Of a stretch of DNA of 22,134 nt, positions 20,434 to 22,134 are shown piece after piece. The notes below the pieces were generated by a model that saw nothing but the letters and a program-made list of their open reading frames with translations, was not told where the DNA came from and searched no databases. This stretch comes from a virus. Position 1 is the stretch's first letter. Each line of letters begins with the position of its first letter. The position numbers and the translations under genes are program-made. The stretch spans positions 1 to 22,134 of IMG/VR virus record IMGVR_UViG_3300034374_006465. One strand, 5' to 3'.

Positions 20434-20884
20434 AACCATTACGGTAACCGGAGTGGGGGCTGACGCCTCTGTAGCTCCAGCAATGACTGCATTGGAAAAG
20501 AAAAGGCAAAAGAAGATAGCTGAAGAGATAAAAACCCAAGAGGAGTTAGAAGCTTCGATTCCGAAACCGGTGGGGTACAGAGTGCTTATTGCCCTTCCTA
20601 ACGTGGAGGAAACCTTTGGGGACAGCGGTCTTGTTAAGGCTAGCTCAACAGTCAGAGAGGAATACATCCTATCTACTGTGGGTGTTGTGTTGGATATGGG
20701 CGCAGAAGCCTATAGCGACAAAGATAGATTCCCTACTGGGCCTTGGTGCAAAGTAGGCGACTACGTGATGTTCCGTGCCAATACAGGTACGCGCTTTAAA
20801 GTTGGAAAGCAGGAATATCGTTTAATGAACGATGACTCAATTGAGGCTGTCGTTGACGATCCGCGAGCGGTTTCGCGTGCATAA
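20426..20884 (+). CDS. GroES-like co-chaperonin
   Basis: A 152-aa protein whose residues about 48-145 have the Cpn10 fold: PVGYRVLIALP, then a mobile loop region EETFGDSGLVKASS, TVGVVLDMGAEAY, CKVGDYVMF and EYRLMNDDSIEAVV. These match the GroES order (dRVlv, GdiVlf, ... ilai). The first 45 residues are a charged helix not present in bacterial GroES. I chose the ATG at 20426 because it follows GAAGACGAAG and overlaps the previous stop by 8 nt. It would pair with host GroEL to fold the phage capsid protein, as gp31 does for T4. Position before the scaffold supports that. Confidence 0.85.
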   Translation: MTETITVTGVGADASVAPAMTALEKKRQKKIAEEIKTQEELEASIPKPVGYRVLIALPNVEETFGDSGLVKASSTVREEYILSTVGVVLDMGAEAYSDKDRFPTGPWCKVGDYVMFRANTGTRFKVGKQEYRLMNDDSIEAVVDDPRAVSRA

Positions 20885-20894
20885 GGAATAGACC

Positions 20895-21926
20895 ATGCCT
20901 AGACAACAAGTAGAGTTTGAATTTCCAGACCCCGATAAAGAAGAAGCAGCCGCAGAAATAGAAGTGGATATTGCTGAAGACGATGCACCACTTGAAGTAG
21001 AAGGTGCTGTAGGTCGGGAAGACATGAAGAAGCCCGGTAAAGATACGATCAAAGCGGGTGATTTAGAGATTGAGGTAGAGGACGATACTCCCCCAGAAGA
21101 TCGGGGCCGTAAACCGTCTGAGCCACCTAAAGAAGTAACCGACGACGAGCTAGAAAACTACTCCGAGAAGGTGAAAAGCAGAATTAAGCACTTTAGTAAG
21201 GGCTATCATGACGAGCGTAGAGCTAAAGAAGCTGCTTTAAGGGAACGAGAAGCCCTAGAAGCGTACGCTAAACAGTTGGTTGAAGAAAACCAAAGGTTGA
21301 CTGGCACGGTATCTAAAAGCCAAAGCGCACTACTGGAACAAGCAAAGAAATCAGTTGCGGCGGAGCTTGAAACCGCCAAACGGCGCTATAAAGAAGCTTA
21401 CGAATCAGGTGATTCCGACGCTATTGTTGAAGCCCAAGACGCTATAGCAACTGCACGAATACGGGCAGACAAAGTAGCTAACTTTAAACCCGCTCCTTTA
21501 CAAACAGGAGAAACTACTGTAAAAGTTCCTCAACAACCTATTGAAACACAAGCAGTTCGTGATGAACGCGCCGTTTCTTGGGCAGAAGAGAACCCTTGGT
21601 TTGGGTCCGATGACGAAATGACAGCTTTTGCATTGGGGCTAGACTCAAAGTTAAAAAAGAGCGGGGTTGACCCGCAATCAGACGAATACTACGAGAAAAT
21701 TAACTCTCGTATGCGACAAGTATTCCCCGATCAGTTTGATGATGGGATAGAGGACGAACCAGCTAGTACTCAAAGAAAATCTAGCAATGTGGTTGCTCCC
21801 GCTACGCGGAGCACAGGACCTAAGAAAATTAGGTTAACGCAATCACAAATAGCTATTGCGAAAAAACTTGGAGTACCACTGGAAACTTACGCCAAACAGG
21901 CTGCTGAATTAATGAGGAAACAATAA
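20895..21926 (+). CDS. Scaffold-like protein for head assembly
   Basis: A 343-aa protein. An acidic N-terminal 100 residues (DPDKEEAAAEIEVDIAEDDA and similar) are followed by a long coiled coil (about 110-180, VKSRIKHFSKGYHDERRAKE, then AALREREALEAYAKQL), a middle with a conserved EENPWFGSDDEMTAFAL segment, and a C-terminal helix-turn-helix-like end (KKIRLTQSQIAIAKKLGVPLETYAK). Acidic coiled-coil proteins in this position, just before the capsid gene, are typical scaffolds. AAGGAA lies 6 nt upstream of the ATG. It overlaps the next gene by TAATG. Confidence 0.8.
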   Translation: MPRQQVEFEFPDPDKEEAAAEIEVDIAEDDAPLEVEGAVGREDMKKPGKDTIKAGDLEIEVEDDTPPEDRGRKPSEPPKEVTDDELENYSEKVKSRIKHFSKGYHDERRAKEAALREREALEAYAKQLVEENQRLTGTVSKSQSALLEQAKKSVAAELETAKRRYKEAYESGDSDAIVEAQDAIATARIRADKVANFKPAPLQTGETTVKVPQQPIETQAVRDERAVSWAEENPWFGSDDEMTAFALGLDSKLKKSGVDPQSDEYYEKINSRMRQVFPDQFDDGIEDEPASTQRKSSNVVAPATRSTGPKKIRLTQSQIAIAKKLGVPLETYAKQAAELMRKQ

Positions 21927-22134
21927 TGAGTCAGAATAGACTAGATAGAGAACTTGAGACCCGTTCTAAGACAGTCCGTAAAAAGGCTTGGACGCGACCC
22001 ACAGTGTTGCCTGATCCAACTCCTGAAGACGGCTATACTTACCACTGGGTTCGTATTTCAACTAACGGTCAATCTGACGCTACTAACGTCTCCTCTAAGA
22101 TACGTGAAGGCTGGGAACCGGTACGCGCACAAGA
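21926..22134 (+). CDS. Conserved small head-operon protein, cut by the right edge
   Basis: The frame starts with ATG at 21926, overlapping the scaffold stop, and runs out of the window after 69 complete codons. The visible protein begins MSQNRLDRELETRSKT and contains YHWVRISTNGQSDATNVSSKI followed by REGWEPVRAQ. This 'WVRi.t.G..D..NvssK.reGWepV' pattern is widespread in phage head operons, next to the scaffold or major capsid gene, without a known function. The rest of the gene and the capsid gene presumably lie beyond the edge. Confidence 0.75.
   Translation, partial: MSQNRLDRELETRSKTVRKKAWTRPTVLPDPTPEDGYTYHWVRISTNGQSDATNVSSKIREGWEPVRAQ

Overview
This window is part of the genome of a tailed double-stranded DNA bacteriophage, probably a marine or aquatic one that infects a bacterium with ordinary sigma-70 promoters. 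This rests on a small terminase, large terminase, portal, scaffold order on one strand, a family A DNA polymerase, many short overlapping genes joined by ATGA or TAATG junctions, and close-to-consensus TTGACA/TATAAT promoters. No integrase, tRNA, CRISPR array or insertion sequence is visible. Both ends of the window cut through genes.

Layout. Positions 1-14246 are coded entirely on the minus strand and 14691-22134 entirely on the plus strand; the two arms diverge from an intergenic control region at 14247-14690. Reading leftward from that region, the first genes are a 236-aa helical protein and a 61-aa protein set between two nearly identical terminators. Next comes about 830 bp without genes (12470-13299) that is full of repeats: iteron-like GTTACGTTTT boxes, hairpins, a G-rich C-poor tract and palindromes. 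Then come small accessory genes, followed by a block encoding a MoxR-type AAA+ ATPase, a metallopeptidase-like/VWA protein, a DUF3150-like protein and two unidentified companions (6303-11615), which ends at a strong terminator. A new consensus promoter at 6207-6235 starts the replication and nucleotide block: VRR-NUC nuclease, zinc-ribbon protein, DNA polymerase A, then an XRE-sigma4 fusion regulator, DUF3310, a GNAT acetyltransferase, a SleB-type cell wall hydrolase, several very small genes, and a staphylococcal-nuclease homologue cut by the left edge.

The plus-strand arm is the packaging and head operon: TerS, TerL, portal, a GT2 glycosyltransferase, two small proteins, a GroES-like co-chaperonin, a scaffold-like protein, and a truncated small gene at the right edge.

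The most unusual feature is a family of eight dispersed 20-bp palindromes (AGTTTAGT-N4-ACTAAACT) found only in the leftward arm between 6290 and 14278. Nearly all lie in gaps between genes, and five sit 13-42 bp upstream of a start codon. They resemble a distributed operator (stoperator-like) or an RNA-processing system. Together with the three consensus leftward promoters, the paired terminators, the XRE-sigma4 regulator and a Leu at the position equivalent to Pol I 762, they suggest a phage with an elaborate early-control circuit and possibly a temperate or slow-replicating lifestyle. The lifestyle is inference only.
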